Position numbers and translations under genes: made by a program. Source: Tumebacillus algifaecis (GTDB lineage: Bacteria > Bacillota > Bacilli > Tumebacillales > Tumebacillaceae). From it: a DNA stretch of 64,000 nucleotides. The stretch spans positions 588,001 to 652,000 of the forward strand of contig NZ_CP022657.1 of the NCBI RefSeq assembly GCF_002243515.1, written 5' to 3'. Positions 1-7,654 of this stretch are shown in pieces. Below the pieces are notes generated by a model that was not told the DNA's origin, ran no database searches, and was given only the letters and a program-made list of their open reading frames with translations. Each line of letters begins with the position of its first letter. The stretch's first letter is position 1.

Positions 1-350
1 CTAAGTTCTCTCCCTCCACGATCCTGCGTGCGATCTTCGCGGTGGTAAGCCTCGGCTTTTTCAATTTGGTGTTCGTGCTTGGGCCGTTCTTCGCCCTCAT
101 CGCTGTACTGGTCAGCCTGTATGTGACAGCGTTCAGCCTGATCGTCGTACCGGTCGCCTCGCTGTTCGGGCAAGCAGGGCTCGGTGCCGGGCAGTTCTGG
201 CTCACCTTTTTCGTCGCCCTTTCCTGTGCGGCGTTAGGGGTCCTGATGATGGTCGGCCTGCTGTATCTGACCAAATGGGCATATCGACTGCTGGTACGTT
301 ATCTGCAGTTCAACCTGCAATTTATCAAACAAAAAGGTGATGACAAATGA
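1..350 (+). CDS. DUF1700-like membrane protein, C-terminal part (partial)
   Basis: The reading frame is open from the window edge (first full codon at base 3) and ends at TGA 348-350, so only the last ~116 residues are visible. They hold two or three long hydrophobic stretches separated by a short glycine-rich loop, then a basic/aromatic tail ending in KQKGDDK, so this is an integral membrane protein. The stop overlaps the start of the next gene (ATGA). A membrane protein directly upstream of a DUF4097 protein is the usual arrangement of DUF1700 (HAAS-type) proteins in Bacillota, often behind a PadR-like regulator. That family assignment rests on context and hydropathy; no diagnostic motif is seen. 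A GTG at 42 is an internal codon, not needed as a start. Confidence 0.6.
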   Translation, partial: KFSPSTILRAIFAVVSLGFFNLVFVLGPFFALIAVLVSLYVTAFSLIVVPVASLFGQAGLGAGQFWLTFFVALSCAALGVLMMVGLLYLTKWAYRLLVRYLQFNLQFIKQKGDDK

Positions 351-1324
351 AACTTCGAACGATCAGCATCTATGCAGCGATCGCTCTGGCGATCGGCGTG
401 ACCGGTACAGGCGTTCTCTACTCCATGGGCGTCGGAACTCCGTTCTTCGCGTGGAACTCAGAAACGACCATGTATACCAATGATGACAAAACGATCGAGG
501 CGGCGGACATCACCAGCATCGACCTGCAATTTCCGGCCGCAGACATCGCGTTTAAGCGATCGGAAGATGCGCAGATTCATGTCGTGCTCCGCAGCAACCT
601 GAACGACGAACAACTGGGCAAACGATACGACTACACCGCCGAGCAAGATGGAGCGAAGCTGGCAGTCAAACTAGAAGGCAAACCGAGCATTTTCGGTTTT
701 CAAAATGGCAACGAGAACATCCACATTGACATCCTGTTGCCGAAGCAGACGCTCGACGCTGTGAACGTTCAGTATGCGGCGGGGGATGTGAAATTCGAGT
801 CGCTGCAAGCGAAACAGCTGCGAGTGGATACATCAGCGGGTGACATTGCGATCAAAGACTATCAGGGCAGTGAGCTTGAGGTGAGCACGAAGTTTGGCGC
901 GGTCAAACTGGACACGATCACAGTGGATCGCACCAAGGTCGAGATCGCGGCGGGCTCCGTGAAAGTCAACGGCCTGACCGGAGAAACGTTCGAAGCCGAA
1001 TCTTCGTCGGGGAACCTGACCTTGGCAGACGTCGCGGCGCAAGTCAAGGCACGCGTTTCCTCTGGGAATGCAGAGGTGCAAATGAAGGAACTTCGTCACA
1101 ACCTCGACATCTCGGTCACCGCAGGCAATGTCAATCTGAAAGTTCCGAAGTCCGCTTCCTTCGCCTACGATCTGAGCGCCAAAGCGGGCAACTTGAAAAA
1201 TAATCTTTCTGACAGCACGACCACCTCGGGCGAGAAACGGAATCAGAGTGGCACGATCGGCTCCGGCGGTCCCGAAGTTCGTGTAAGCACGATGGCGGGC
1301 AACATCACAGTCTCGGCCGAATAA
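347..1324 (+). CDS. DUF4097 (LiaG/YvlB-like) envelope-associated protein
   Basis: 325 residues. An N-terminal hydrophobic segment (about residues 5-25) acts as signal or anchor. The remainder is polar with repeated short motifs ending in AGD, AGN, SGN or AGS (for example near residues 147, 165, 202, 226, 244, 258 and 314), spaced about 20 residues apart. This is the pattern of the right-handed beta-helix DUF4097 domain. Proteins of this family sit in cell-envelope stress operons in Bacillota and are thought to lie at the outer membrane face; no enzymatic activity is known to me. The gene overlaps the upstream membrane protein by four bases and is followed by a strong terminator, so it closes that operon. 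Confidence 0.8.
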   Translation: MKLRTISIYAAIALAIGVTGTGVLYSMGVGTPFFAWNSETTMYTNDDKTIEAADITSIDLQFPAADIAFKRSEDAQIHVVLRSNLNDEQLGKRYDYTAEQDGAKLAVKLEGKPSIFGFQNGNENIHIDILLPKQTLDAVNVQYAAGDVKFESLQAKQLRVDTSAGDIAIKDYQGSELEVSTKFGAVKLDTITVDRTKVEIAAGSVKVNGLTGETFEAESSSGNLTLADVAAQVKARVSSGNAEVQMKELRHNLDISVTAGNVNLKVPKSASFAYDLSAKAGNLKNNLSDSTTTSGEKRNQSGTIGSGGPEVRVSTMAGNITVSAE

Positions 1325-1359
1325 CGCGGCGTAAGTGAACCAGCAATCTAGCAATCTCC

Positions 1360-1392
1360 AACTCCTCGGTGCATGACCGAGGAGTTTTTGTT
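1360..1392 (+). terminator. Factor-independent terminator after DUF4097 gene
   Basis: A perfect 11-bp stem (1360-1370 with 1376-1386) around a 5-base loop, followed by TTTGTTTTG. It separates the DUF4097 operon from the siderophore operon. Confidence 0.9.
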
Positions 1393-1492
1393 TTGTCTGC
1401 CACGATCGATCGGCTCGCTTCGTTTCATTTCGATCAAGGCCGAGCGGGAAACAAAACGTGAGCCTTTACGAAGTCAGTAACTTTGAGTATGG

Positions 1493-1507
1493 AAATAATC
1501 ATTACTT
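1493..1507 (+). promoter_or_regulatory. Weak Fur-box-like site upstream of sbnA
   Basis: AAATAATCATTACTT matches 9 of the 14 informative positions of the 7-1-7 Fur consensus TGATAATnATTATCA. The central ATAATnATTA is intact and the outer bases are lost. It lies ~80 bp upstream of the sbnA -35 element, so it could be an auxiliary site or chance in AT-rich DNA. The rest of 1391-1570 shows no gene. Confidence 0.3.
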
Positions 1508-1571
1508 TCAATGTCTTTTCAAATATTGCACATAGAATTAGTTATCTATATTTCTCATCGAGAAAAGTTTA

Positions 1572-1600
1572 TTTACTAATTCCTTCCGTTTGTCTATAAT
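1572..1600 (+). promoter_or_regulatory. Sigma-A-type promoter of the sbnA-sbnB-sbnI operon
   Basis: TTTACT (1572-1577), a 17-base spacer and a perfect TATAAT (1595-1600) in an AT-rich region otherwise free of genes. Transcription would start near 1607, just before the Fur box at 1624. Confidence 0.65.
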
Positions 1601-1623
1601 AAAATTGATGGTATTTTTCAAAA

Positions 1624-1638
1624 TCAGTATCATTATCG
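1624..1638 (+). promoter_or_regulatory. Fur box of the sbnA operon
   Basis: The complementary strand reads CGATAATGATACTGA, matching 11 of 14 informative positions of the 7-1-7 consensus. It sits 24 bases downstream of the -10 element, where bound Fur would block transcription when iron is plentiful. This fits the role of the operon and the other Fur boxes in the window. Confidence 0.6.
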
Positions 1639-1689
1639 ATGAATTATTAAGTTTAACGGGGCAGTGGTGACGAAGTGGGGGGATTAAAC

Positions 1690-2664
1690 ATGTTGGAAAA
1701 ATTGAAGTCGGTCGCTCATATGATCGGTCATACTCCGCTGATGAAACTGGCGGATGAGCGCCTTGACCTGTATTGCAAGTTGGAATACCACAACTTGATG
1801 GGAAGCGTAAAGGTGCGTCCCGCCTACTATATTTTAAAAGAGGCGATCGAGCGCGGCGATGTCAATCAACACACGACAATCATCGAATCCTCCTCCGGCA
1901 ACTTTGCCATTGCGCTCGCGACCTTGTGCAGGAAGATCGGCATCAAGTTTATTCCTGTCATCGATCCGAACATCAATCCATCGTATGAAAACCTATTGAA
2001 AACAATCTCATCAGACGTAGTCAAAGTGACAGAACGCGACGAGTCGGGTGGTTTCTTGTTAACGCGCATCGAGACTGTAAATCGGTTGTTGACAGAAATC
2101 GAGGATTCGTTCTGGACCAATCAGTATGGGAATCCGAACAATTACCGTGCGCACTATCATGGTCTGGGCACAGAATTGGCGGACAGTTTTGAGCAACTGG
2201 ATTATGCGTTTATCGGCGTGAGTTCCGGTGGGACGATCACCGGCATTTCCAGACGGCTAAAGGAAAAATTCCCGAATGTCAAAATCATCGCGGTCGATAG
2301 CGACGGTTCGGTCATCTTTGGCGGTGAAGCGAAAAAACGCTACATTCCCGGCATCGGTTCCAGTATGCGCCCTTCGATTCTCGACAACGCCTTGATCGAT
2401 GAAGTGATCTACGTTCCAGAAGTAGAGACGATCGACGGCTGCCATGAACTGTACTCGAAACATGGAATTTTTGCAGGCGGCTCCTCCGGAACCTCCTATC
2501 GGGCCGTGCAGCAATACTTTGCTGGCAAAATGCTCGGCAACCGGCCGACCGTTGCCTTTCTCTGTCCGGATGGCGGCATGGCGTACACCGATACGGTGTA
2601 CAACCAAGAGTGGGTCGCATGGTTGCGTGCGCAAACGAAAGAGATGCAATTGCAAAATTCCTAA
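1690..2664 (+). CDS. sbnA: SbnA-type N-(1-amino-1-carboxyethyl)-glutamate synthase
   Basis: A 324-residue fold-type II PLP enzyme of the cysteine synthase superfamily. In staphyloferrin B biosynthesis SbnA joins O-phospho-L-serine and L-glutamate to give ACEGA, the precursor of L-2,3-diaminopropionate. Visible features are the PLP lysine in GSVKVRPA (about K41), the SSSGN substrate loop near residue 70, the phosphate-cradle SSGGTITG near 180 and GGSSGTS near 260. The length matches the known protein (about 326). The start is ATG 1690, 6 bases after GTGGGGGGA; the in-frame GTG 1675 lies inside that ribosome site. It is followed 36 bases later by sbnB, its pathway partner, which makes the SbnA assignment stronger than plain cysteine synthase. 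Confidence 0.92.
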   Translation: MLEKLKSVAHMIGHTPLMKLADERLDLYCKLEYHNLMGSVKVRPAYYILKEAIERGDVNQHTTIIESSSGNFAIALATLCRKIGIKFIPVIDPNINPSYENLLKTISSDVVKVTERDESGGFLLTRIETVNRLLTEIEDSFWTNQYGNPNNYRAHYHGLGTELADSFEQLDYAFIGVSSGGTITGISRRLKEKFPNVKIIAVDSDGSVIFGGEAKKRYIPGIGSSMRPSILDNALIDEVIYVPEVETIDGCHELYSKHGIFAGGSSGTSYRAVQQYFAGKMLGNRPTVAFLCPDGGMAYTDTVYNQEWVAWLRAQTKEMQLQNS

Positions 2665-2700
2665 TTCATTCCGCTATTTAGTAGAAGGACGGTGTTTGTA

Positions 2701-3669
2701 ATGCTTTATCTGAATACGAAACATATCGAATCGCTTGGGATCAATTGGGGAGAGACGATCGACGTGATCGAGCAGGCGGTCGTTTCCTTGGATCAAAATG
2801 ATGTCGCACAACCGATCAAACCGTATCTCCGGTTCCGCGACCCGGCCAACCGCATCATTGCGATGCCCGCTTTTATCGGCGGAGAGGTTGAGATGGCTGG
2901 GATCAAGTGGATCGCCAGCTTCCCGAAAAACATCGAGCAGGGCATTCAGCGTGCACACTCGATGACGATCCTAAACGATGCGGCCACAGGTAAGCCGGTA
3001 TCCGCTTTCAACACCGCGCTGGTCAGCGGCATTCGAACCGCATCTGTGACCGGACTTTTGATCAAGCACTTCGAGAAGATTCGTCCGCTGGAAAACGTGA
3101 CGGTCGGCATTCTCGGATTTGGTCCGATCGGCCAACTGCATCTGCAAATGGTGACCGACCAACTGGGCGATCGCATCTCCAAAGTGTTGCTGTGCGACAT
3201 CAACGGGGTGCGCACTTCGTTCATCCCAGAAGCGATCAAAGACCGCGTGGAGATCGTGGAGTCCTGGGAAGAGGTCTACTCCGCCTCGGACGTCTTTATC
3301 ACGTGTACGGTGTCTCCGAACGGATACATCGCTCAAAAACCGAAGGACGGCGCACTGCTGCTCAACGTCTCACTACGCGACTTCAAACCGGAAATTCTCG
3401 ACTACACCAGTTCGATCATCGTGGATGAATGGGAAGAGGTCTGCCGTGAGAAGACGGACATCGAGACGATGCATCTCGCGCGTGGATTGCAAAAAGAAGA
3501 CACCAAGTCGATCGCCGATGTCGTCTGTCGTCAGGCGATGGCAGGCTTCAAGGCGGGGGATGCCATCATGTTCAACCCGATGGGGATGGCGATCTTCGAC
3601 ATCGCGATTGCGACGTACTACTATCGTGCCGCGTTAGCAAATGGGGCTGGCGTACTGCTTGAGGACTGA
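2701..3669 (+). CDS. sbnB: SbnB-type ACEGA dehydrogenase (Dap synthesis)
   Basis: 322 residues, member of the ornithine cyclodeaminase/mu-crystallin family. SbnB oxidatively splits ACEGA with NAD to L-2,3-diaminopropionate and 2-oxoglutarate. Visible features are the substrate-binding region with KW(I)ASFP near residue 75, the Rossmann motif GILGFGPIG near 138, and the C-terminal GxAIFDIAIA segment. The start is ATG 2701, 11 bases after GAAGGA; the in-frame GTG at 2692 is only two bases from that site. It lies between sbnA and sbnI in one Fur-box-preceded operon. S. aureus SbnB is slightly longer (about 336). Confidence 0.92.
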   Translation: MLYLNTKHIESLGINWGETIDVIEQAVVSLDQNDVAQPIKPYLRFRDPANRIIAMPAFIGGEVEMAGIKWIASFPKNIEQGIQRAHSMTILNDAATGKPVSAFNTALVSGIRTASVTGLLIKHFEKIRPLENVTVGILGFGPIGQLHLQMVTDQLGDRISKVLLCDINGVRTSFIPEAIKDRVEIVESWEEVYSASDVFITCTVSPNGYIAQKPKDGALLLNVSLRDFKPEILDYTSSIIVDEWEEVCREKTDIETMHLARGLQKEDTKSIADVVCRQAMAGFKAGDAIMFNPMGMAIFDIAIATYYYRAALANGAGVLLED

Positions 3670-3717
3670 TTCACACGATATTCCTTATATGACTCCAGTG
3701 GGGGGAGGTCATTTCGA

Positions 3718-4482
3718 ATGAATGATATTCTGGGTAATTTGCAACTAGTGGATGCTTCCGACATTCTTCTACATGAAACACATGAAGATGTGCGTTTGGC
3801 ATCGCTCTGTCAATCGCTAGAGCAAGATGGCGTGCTGCGCAACCCGCCGATCGCCGTGCAGACGCAGGGCGGGCAGTATCTGATCATCGATGGTGCCCAT
3901 CGCACGCAAGCCATGCAGATGCTAGGCTATGACAAGATTCTGATTCAGGTGGTCGATCGCAATCGGATCAGCATCGGGTGTTGGGAACATGTGGTGCCAC
4001 TTGGGGAGTGGTGGAACAGCCTGCGGGAAGACCCGCTGTTTCGCTGGGAGACGGAGCTGTCATCCGAGCAGCCGATCGCCGAGTTTCTGGAGGCGGATGG
4101 CACGCGTCGCTGGCTGTATCCGATCGACGACGTCCGCCATCTGATGCAGCGTCTCGCGCTGTGGCATCGCGTGACCCAAGCCTACGCGACAACTGTGACT
4201 GTCAACCGTCAGCCGTTGGGGTGGGGCGGTCTCCCGCCAGCGAATACGGTCTTGGTGCGCTTTGAGCGTTGTACGCTGGAGGAGTTGGAGACGGTCGTAG
4301 CGGCAGGCGAGGTCATGCCTTCTGGCGTGACGCGTTTTGAGATCGATGACCGATTGCTGAACGTGTGTGTGCCGTTGCAGTATCTCAAGGAAATAGGCGG
4401 ATCGAACGCATTGCATCAATTTCTGGACGACAAACGAAACAAACTGCGTTATTACTCGAAAAGCGTCTATTTTTGCGAGTGA
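3718..4482 (+). CDS. sbnI: SbnI-like ParB/Srx-fold free serine kinase (copy 1)
   Basis: 254 residues, the same length as I recall for S. aureus SbnI. SbnI phosphorylates free L-serine to supply O-phosphoserine to SbnA, and has also been described as a haem-responsive regulator of sbn genes. The ParB/sulfiredoxin-type N domain shows LHETHE (E20) and LIIDGAHRT (D58); as I recall, these positions match the catalytic Glu20 and Asp58 of SbnI/SerK enzymes. The C-terminal part has no motif I recognise. It is third in the operon after sbnA and sbnB, with a GGGGGGAGG ribosome site, and is followed by a terminator. A paralogue lies at 59414-60172. A DNA-binding role cannot be excluded. Confidence 0.85.
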   Translation: MNDILGNLQLVDASDILLHETHEDVRLASLCQSLEQDGVLRNPPIAVQTQGGQYLIIDGAHRTQAMQMLGYDKILIQVVDRNRISIGCWEHVVPLGEWWNSLREDPLFRWETELSSEQPIAEFLEADGTRRWLYPIDDVRHLMQRLALWHRVTQAYATTVTVNRQPLGWGGLPPANTVLVRFERCTLEELETVVAAGEVMPSGVTRFEIDDRLLNVCVPLQYLKEIGGSNALHQFLDDKRNKLRYYSKSVYFCE

Positions 4483-4525
4483 GCGAGGAACGGTCGATGT
4501 TTCGTCTGTCGCTCAGATGCTGAAG

Positions 4526-4563
4526 AAGCCCCTTGGACTTAACGGTCCAGGGGGCTTTTTTCT
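4526..4563 (+). terminator. Terminator of the sbnA-sbnB-sbnI operon
   Basis: A 13-bp stem with one G-U pair (4526-4538 with 4545-4557), a 6-base loop and a run of T. It closes the first siderophore block. Confidence 0.92.
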
Positions 4564-4678
4564 GCAATCCCAGGCTGGCTTCTTACAGATGCTAGCCTTT
4601 TTGTTCTCACTACCAGGCGAGAACTACTGCGAATGGTAGTTTGCTAGATCGGACGAACGCAATCGTTGATCGGTTGAG

Positions 4679-4692
4679 GACATATGTCCTTC
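4679..4692 (+). promoter_or_regulatory. 14-bp perfect palindrome, candidate operator
   Basis: AGGACATATGTCCT is a perfect palindrome 59 bases before the first YdcZ gene, overlapping a weak TTGAGG -35-like element at 4676. A Crp/Fnr-family regulator is encoded at 5230, and such proteins bind dyad sites, so this may be its operator. I found no second copy before the other genes of the group. The rest of 4564-4750 shows nothing else except a near-consensus AAAGGAGGGG ribosome site. Confidence 0.35.
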
Positions 4693-4750
4693 CCAAGATA
4701 GATGGAATCATCATTAAATATTAGGGAGATGTTAAAGGAGGGGTGAATCT

Positions 4751-5175
4751 ATGAGAGGGATTTTTTTTGCGTTTCTCGGCGGGGCTTTTATCACGTTGCA
4801 AGGAGTAGCCAATGCTCGGATCAGTCAAGATATTGGTACTTGGCAGGCGGCGACGATTACCCAGTTGACCGGATTCAGTGCAGCTATGATCATCTTGTTG
4901 TTCGTCCGAGACGGAACATGGCAACAGGTTAAGCAAGTGAATCCGTTATATTTGACGGGGGTGCCTTAGCTGCGGTCATTATTTTCAGTAATGTCACGGC
5001 GATTCAGCAGATCGGTGTTACGCTTACGATCGCTGTTCTCCTCATCGCTCAGCTGGGCTTGACCTTTTTCATCGATCATTTCGGATGGTTTGGCGTGGAG
5101 AAGCAGAAGATGCGGTTGCCACAGTTTATTGGCATTGGGATGATGATCGCTGGCGTTGTGATTCTCAAATTTTGA
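4751..5175 (+). pseudogene. YdcZ (DUF606) membrane transporter, one-base frameshift
   Basis: The first frame encodes 72 residues with two hydrophobic segments, then stops at TAG 4967-4969. The next frame continues without a break with a typical second half (LAAVIIFSNVTAIQ, then two more membrane segments), ending at TGA 5173-5175. Adding one G to the five-G run at 4957-4961 restores a ~141-residue YdcZ/DUF606 protein reading LTGGALAAVIIFSNV through the junction. So it is either a recent frameshift, a phase-variable tract or a homopolymer sequencing error. YdcZ proteins are small DMT-superfamily transporters of unknown substrate, often paired; a second copy lies at 5963. The ribosome site AAAGGAGGGG is excellent. 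Confidence 0.8.
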
Positions 5176-5229
5176 TCGTATGATGTTTTAAAATGTGCGA
5201 GTTGAAAGACCGGGGGGTGAAACCGAATC

Positions 5230-5928
5230 ATGAAGGCAAGCAAAGATCGTGAGCAACTGCTTCATTATTTGCATGTTCATCAAATCGAATCCATTTTTAA
5301 CGAACAGGTACTACCGCATTTGTCGCTGTATCAGTTTGAGCAAGGTGAACTCATCTGTTCGCAAGGTGAAGCTGCCCAGTATTTGTACGTGCTTGTGAAG
5401 GGGAAGGTGAAAATCTACACGACCTCGGCGGAAGGCAAAACGCTGATTCTCTCGTTCAAAACACAGCTTGAGGTGATCGGGGATATCGAATACGTACGTG
5501 ACATTGACATTATCAATACGGTTGAAGCGGTATCGCCTGTCTGGATGATCGGTGTTCATCATCGCTGGTTGAAAAAATACGGACAAGATGATGCCCAGTT
5601 TCTGCAATTTTTACTAAGGATCATCACACAAAAATTTTTCATAAAATCTAACTCATTGAGCTTCAATTTGTTGCATCCAGTGGAAGTGCGATTGGCCAGT
5701 TATTTGTTGTCTGTTTCGTTTGATGAATCTGATTCGCACTTCAAAGGGCAGATCAGTACTGTCAGTTTAAAGGATGCGGCGCACCTGATTGGGACCAGCT
5801 ATCGACATCTGAATCGGGTCATCCGCCAGTTCTGTCTTGCGGGCCTGATTGAGCGGAACAAAGGGTTCATCCTGGTTCAGGACAGAGAGGGATTACGCGC
5901 GCTGGCCAGTCAGAATATCTACGAATAG
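5230..5928 (+). CDS. Crp/Fnr-family transcriptional regulator (YeiL-like)
   Basis: 232 residues. Residues ~20-120 form a cyclic-nucleotide-binding-type beta barrel (FEQGELICSQGE, YLYVLVKGKVKIY), followed by a dimerisation helix. A C-terminal helix-turn-helix lies around residues 177-205 (SLKDAAHLIGTSYRHLNRVIRQF). The CNBD lacks the classical cAMP-contact RxS signature, and there is no N-terminal cysteine cluster like that of Fnr. It therefore most resembles the YeiL/Crp subgroup that responds to an unknown signal. It sits between two YdcZ transporter genes and probably controls them; a palindrome at 4679 is a candidate site. Confidence 0.85.
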   Translation: MKASKDREQLLHYLHVHQIESIFNEQVLPHLSLYQFEQGELICSQGEAAQYLYVLVKGKVKIYTTSAEGKTLILSFKTQLEVIGDIEYVRDIDIINTVEAVSPVWMIGVHHRWLKKYGQDDAQFLQFLLRIITQKFFIKSNSLSFNLLHPVEVRLASYLLSVSFDESDSHFKGQISTVSLKDAAHLIGTSYRHLNRVIRQFCLAGLIERNKGFILVQDREGLRALASQNIYE

Positions 5929-5962
5929 AGGAATAAATCGGCAAGAGGGGAGAGTGGAGGCT

Positions 5963-6430
5963 ATGATACAAGGACTTGTTTTGGCGCTGCTTGCAGGTGC
6001 GCTGGTCGGTTTGCAAAACATTTTTAACAGTAAGCTGAACGCGCGCACAGGATTGTGGGCCACAACTACATTCGTATTAGGAATGGGATTCGTGGCCTCT
6101 TTGACGATCGGTCTACTCGTTGAAGGGAAGCAGCTGTTTACCTTGCACAATATGCAACCTTGGTACTGGATCAGCGGTTTGATCGGGGTAGGAGTGGTCA
6201 ACTGTCTGGTACAAGGGATCAAGCGGCTAGGTCCTACGTTCGCGATCTCGATCGCTCTGACTTCACAGCTCGCGTTTGCTTTAGTGTGGGACTCACTGGG
6301 CTGGCTTGGTCTGGAGAAGGTCGCGTTCACTTGGAATCAGTTGATTGGTGTGCTGGTCATCTTCGGCGGCATTGTCGTATTTAAAGTAGGCGGTGGACGC
6401 GAGAAGCAAAGCTTGGCTAAGCTGAACTAG
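5963..6430 (+). CDS. YdcZ (DUF606) family membrane transporter
   Basis: 155 residues with four or five hydrophobic segments and the family pattern GLQNIFNSKLNARTG at the N-terminus. A second conserved block, VNCLVQGIKRLGPTFAISI, is followed by LGLEKVAF. These half-size DMT-superfamily proteins are thought to act as pairs; substrate unknown. It is the intact counterpart of the frameshifted gene at 4751, with the Crp/Fnr gene between them. The start is ATG 5963, just after AGTGGAGG. Confidence 0.82.
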   Translation: MIQGLVLALLAGALVGLQNIFNSKLNARTGLWATTTFVLGMGFVASLTIGLLVEGKQLFTLHNMQPWYWISGLIGVGVVNCLVQGIKRLGPTFAISIALTSQLAFALVWDSLGWLGLEKVAFTWNQLIGVLVIFGGIVVFKVGGGREKQSLAKLN

Positions 6431-6517
6431 AAGGAGAGGTACGCGATAAATACTCGCTCCAGCCTCACGCAAGCTGAAAGTCATAAAGAAAAGGAAACAG
6501 GAAGTGGAGGAGTAATT

Positions 6518-7204
6518 TTGAAAAAGTACCAATTTTTATTTTTTGACGTCGATGACACACTGCTAGATTTTGGTGCAGCAGAAAAAACAGCGTTGCGCTT
6601 GCTGTTTGAGGATCAAAACATCCCCTTAACAAGCGAAATCGAAGCACACTATAAGCGAATCAATCAGGGTCTTTGGCAATCATTTGAGGAAGGTAAAATC
6701 GATCGGGATACCGTGATAAATACAAGGTTTTCAATGTTATTTAAGGAGTTTGATCGAGAAGTAGATGGTTGTTTGCTCGAAAATAAGTATCGGAACTATT
6801 TAGAGGAAGGCAATCAGCCTATTGAGGGAGCCATTGAATTAATAACAGGTCTACAAACTCAGTATGACTTATATATTGTTACGAATGGGGTTTCTAAGAC
6901 TCAGGATAAACGTTTGCGCAATTCCGGCTTGCATCCGCTGTTTAAGAATATCTTTGTTTCTGAAGACACGGGCTATCAAAAGCCGATGAAAGAGTATTTT
7001 GAGTATGTCTTCGCACGGATTCCCAATTTCACGGTGGAAAGCGGCTTGATCATTGGAGACTCATTGAGCGCAGATATTAAAGGTGGGCAGATCGCGGGGC
7101 TAGACACCTGTTGGTTCAACCCTGGGCAGAAGCCGAATGACACTGGAATAGAACCAACCTATCAGATTCAAAAGCTGGAAGAGCTGTACCGAGTTTTCGC
7201 TTGA
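6518..7204 (+). CDS. YjjG-type HAD-superfamily noncanonical pyrimidine nucleotidase
   Basis: 228 residues with all four HAD motifs: DVDDT at residues 10-14 (nucleophile D10), the TNGVSKT motif II near 118, the motif III lysine in GYQKP near 148, and IIGDSLSADIKGG near 175. The helical cap between motifs I and II and the sequence style match YjjG/YfnB nucleotidases, which dephosphorylate noncanonical pyrimidine nucleotides (house-cleaning). The start is TTG 6518 behind GTGGAGGAG. Its codons are clearly more A/T-rich than its neighbours, which suggests a different origin. It is followed by a structured, terminator-ended segment. Confidence 0.85.
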   Translation: MKKYQFLFFDVDDTLLDFGAAEKTALRLLFEDQNIPLTSEIEAHYKRINQGLWQSFEEGKIDRDTVINTRFSMLFKEFDREVDGCLLENKYRNYLEEGNQPIEGAIELITGLQTQYDLYIVTNGVSKTQDKRLRNSGLHPLFKNIFVSEDTGYQKPMKEYFEYVFARIPNFTVESGLIIGDSLSADIKGGQIAGLDTCWFNPGQKPNDTGIEPTYQIQKLEELYRVFA

Positions 7205-7212
7205 AAACGCGT

Positions 7213-7340
7213 AACCGAAGGGCCAGCAAACGGTAAGGTTCCGCAACCAAGCAGCACGCTTGGCCACTCGAGTGACCGCGGGGAACTGGCCCCGCGCTAG
7301 AGATCAAAATGACACCTGCAACCATCTACAGCCGAAGCGG
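7213..7340 (+). ncRNA. Structured RNA-like segment, possibly an IS605/IS1341 right end (omega-RNA remnant)
   Basis: Between the HAD gene and its terminator lie two perfect hairpins: a 6-bp stem at 7247-7252/7258-7263, and a 7-bp GC stem CGCGGGG/CCCCGCG at 7277-7283/7290-7296. A conserved-looking single-stranded stretch follows, then the terminator hairpin at 7332. No protein is encoded. The series of hairpins ending in a GAAGCG terminator and TTGAATCA reminds me of the 3' ends of TnpB-type IS200/IS605 elements, whose transcript acts as guide-carrying omega-RNA. No tnpB gene is present, so this would be a solo end. This identity is from memory and uncertain; a conserved intercistronic RNA is the alternative. 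Confidence 0.4.
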
Positions 7341-7365
7341 AGACCAGCGGTCGCTTCGGTTTTTT
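7332..7365 (+). terminator. Terminator after the HAD gene/structured RNA
   Basis: An 8-bp stem CCGAAGCG/CGCTTCGG (7332-7339 with 7352-7359) is followed by six T. Confidence 0.8.
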
Positions 7366-7445
7366 GGCGTTGAATCATATTCGGAAAATAGTTTACGAAT
7401 TTTCGAACTCCTTACAAAAATTTAACGTTATCGGCGTATTAATCC

Positions 7446-7475
7446 TTACAGATTTCAGCGCGCTCCATCTATAAT
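7446..7475 (+). promoter_or_regulatory. Promoter of the ABC exporter operon
   Basis: TTACAG (7446-7451), an 18-base spacer and a perfect TATAAT (7470-7475). This leaves a leader of ~175 bases before the ABC gene, AT-rich and without an ORF or Fur box that I can support. Confidence 0.6.
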
Positions 7476-7654
7476 TAATTTTAACTGAAACGTCCTTTAC
7501 AGCCAGGTGTTTCTCATGATAGTATTCAATTATCGAAAAATTCATAACGCATCACCCTCATATTTACGACATGGAATTTTACAAACAAATAATTAACTAT
7601 TCTCTTGATGGGTTCGAGTAGACCCGAACTCGTAAAGGAAAAATGGAGGTACGT

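Noticed and set aside
1690-2664. Plain cysteine synthase
   Set aside because: Adjacent sbnB and sbnI homologues, the Fur box and the SbnA-like length and motifs favour the Dap pathway.
7213-7365. T-box riboswitch (GAGTGACCGCGGGG resembles an antiterminator core)
   Set aside because: There is no room for a stem I and specifier loop after the HAD stop codon, and the following gene is an ABC transporter ~290 bases downstream with its own promoter.
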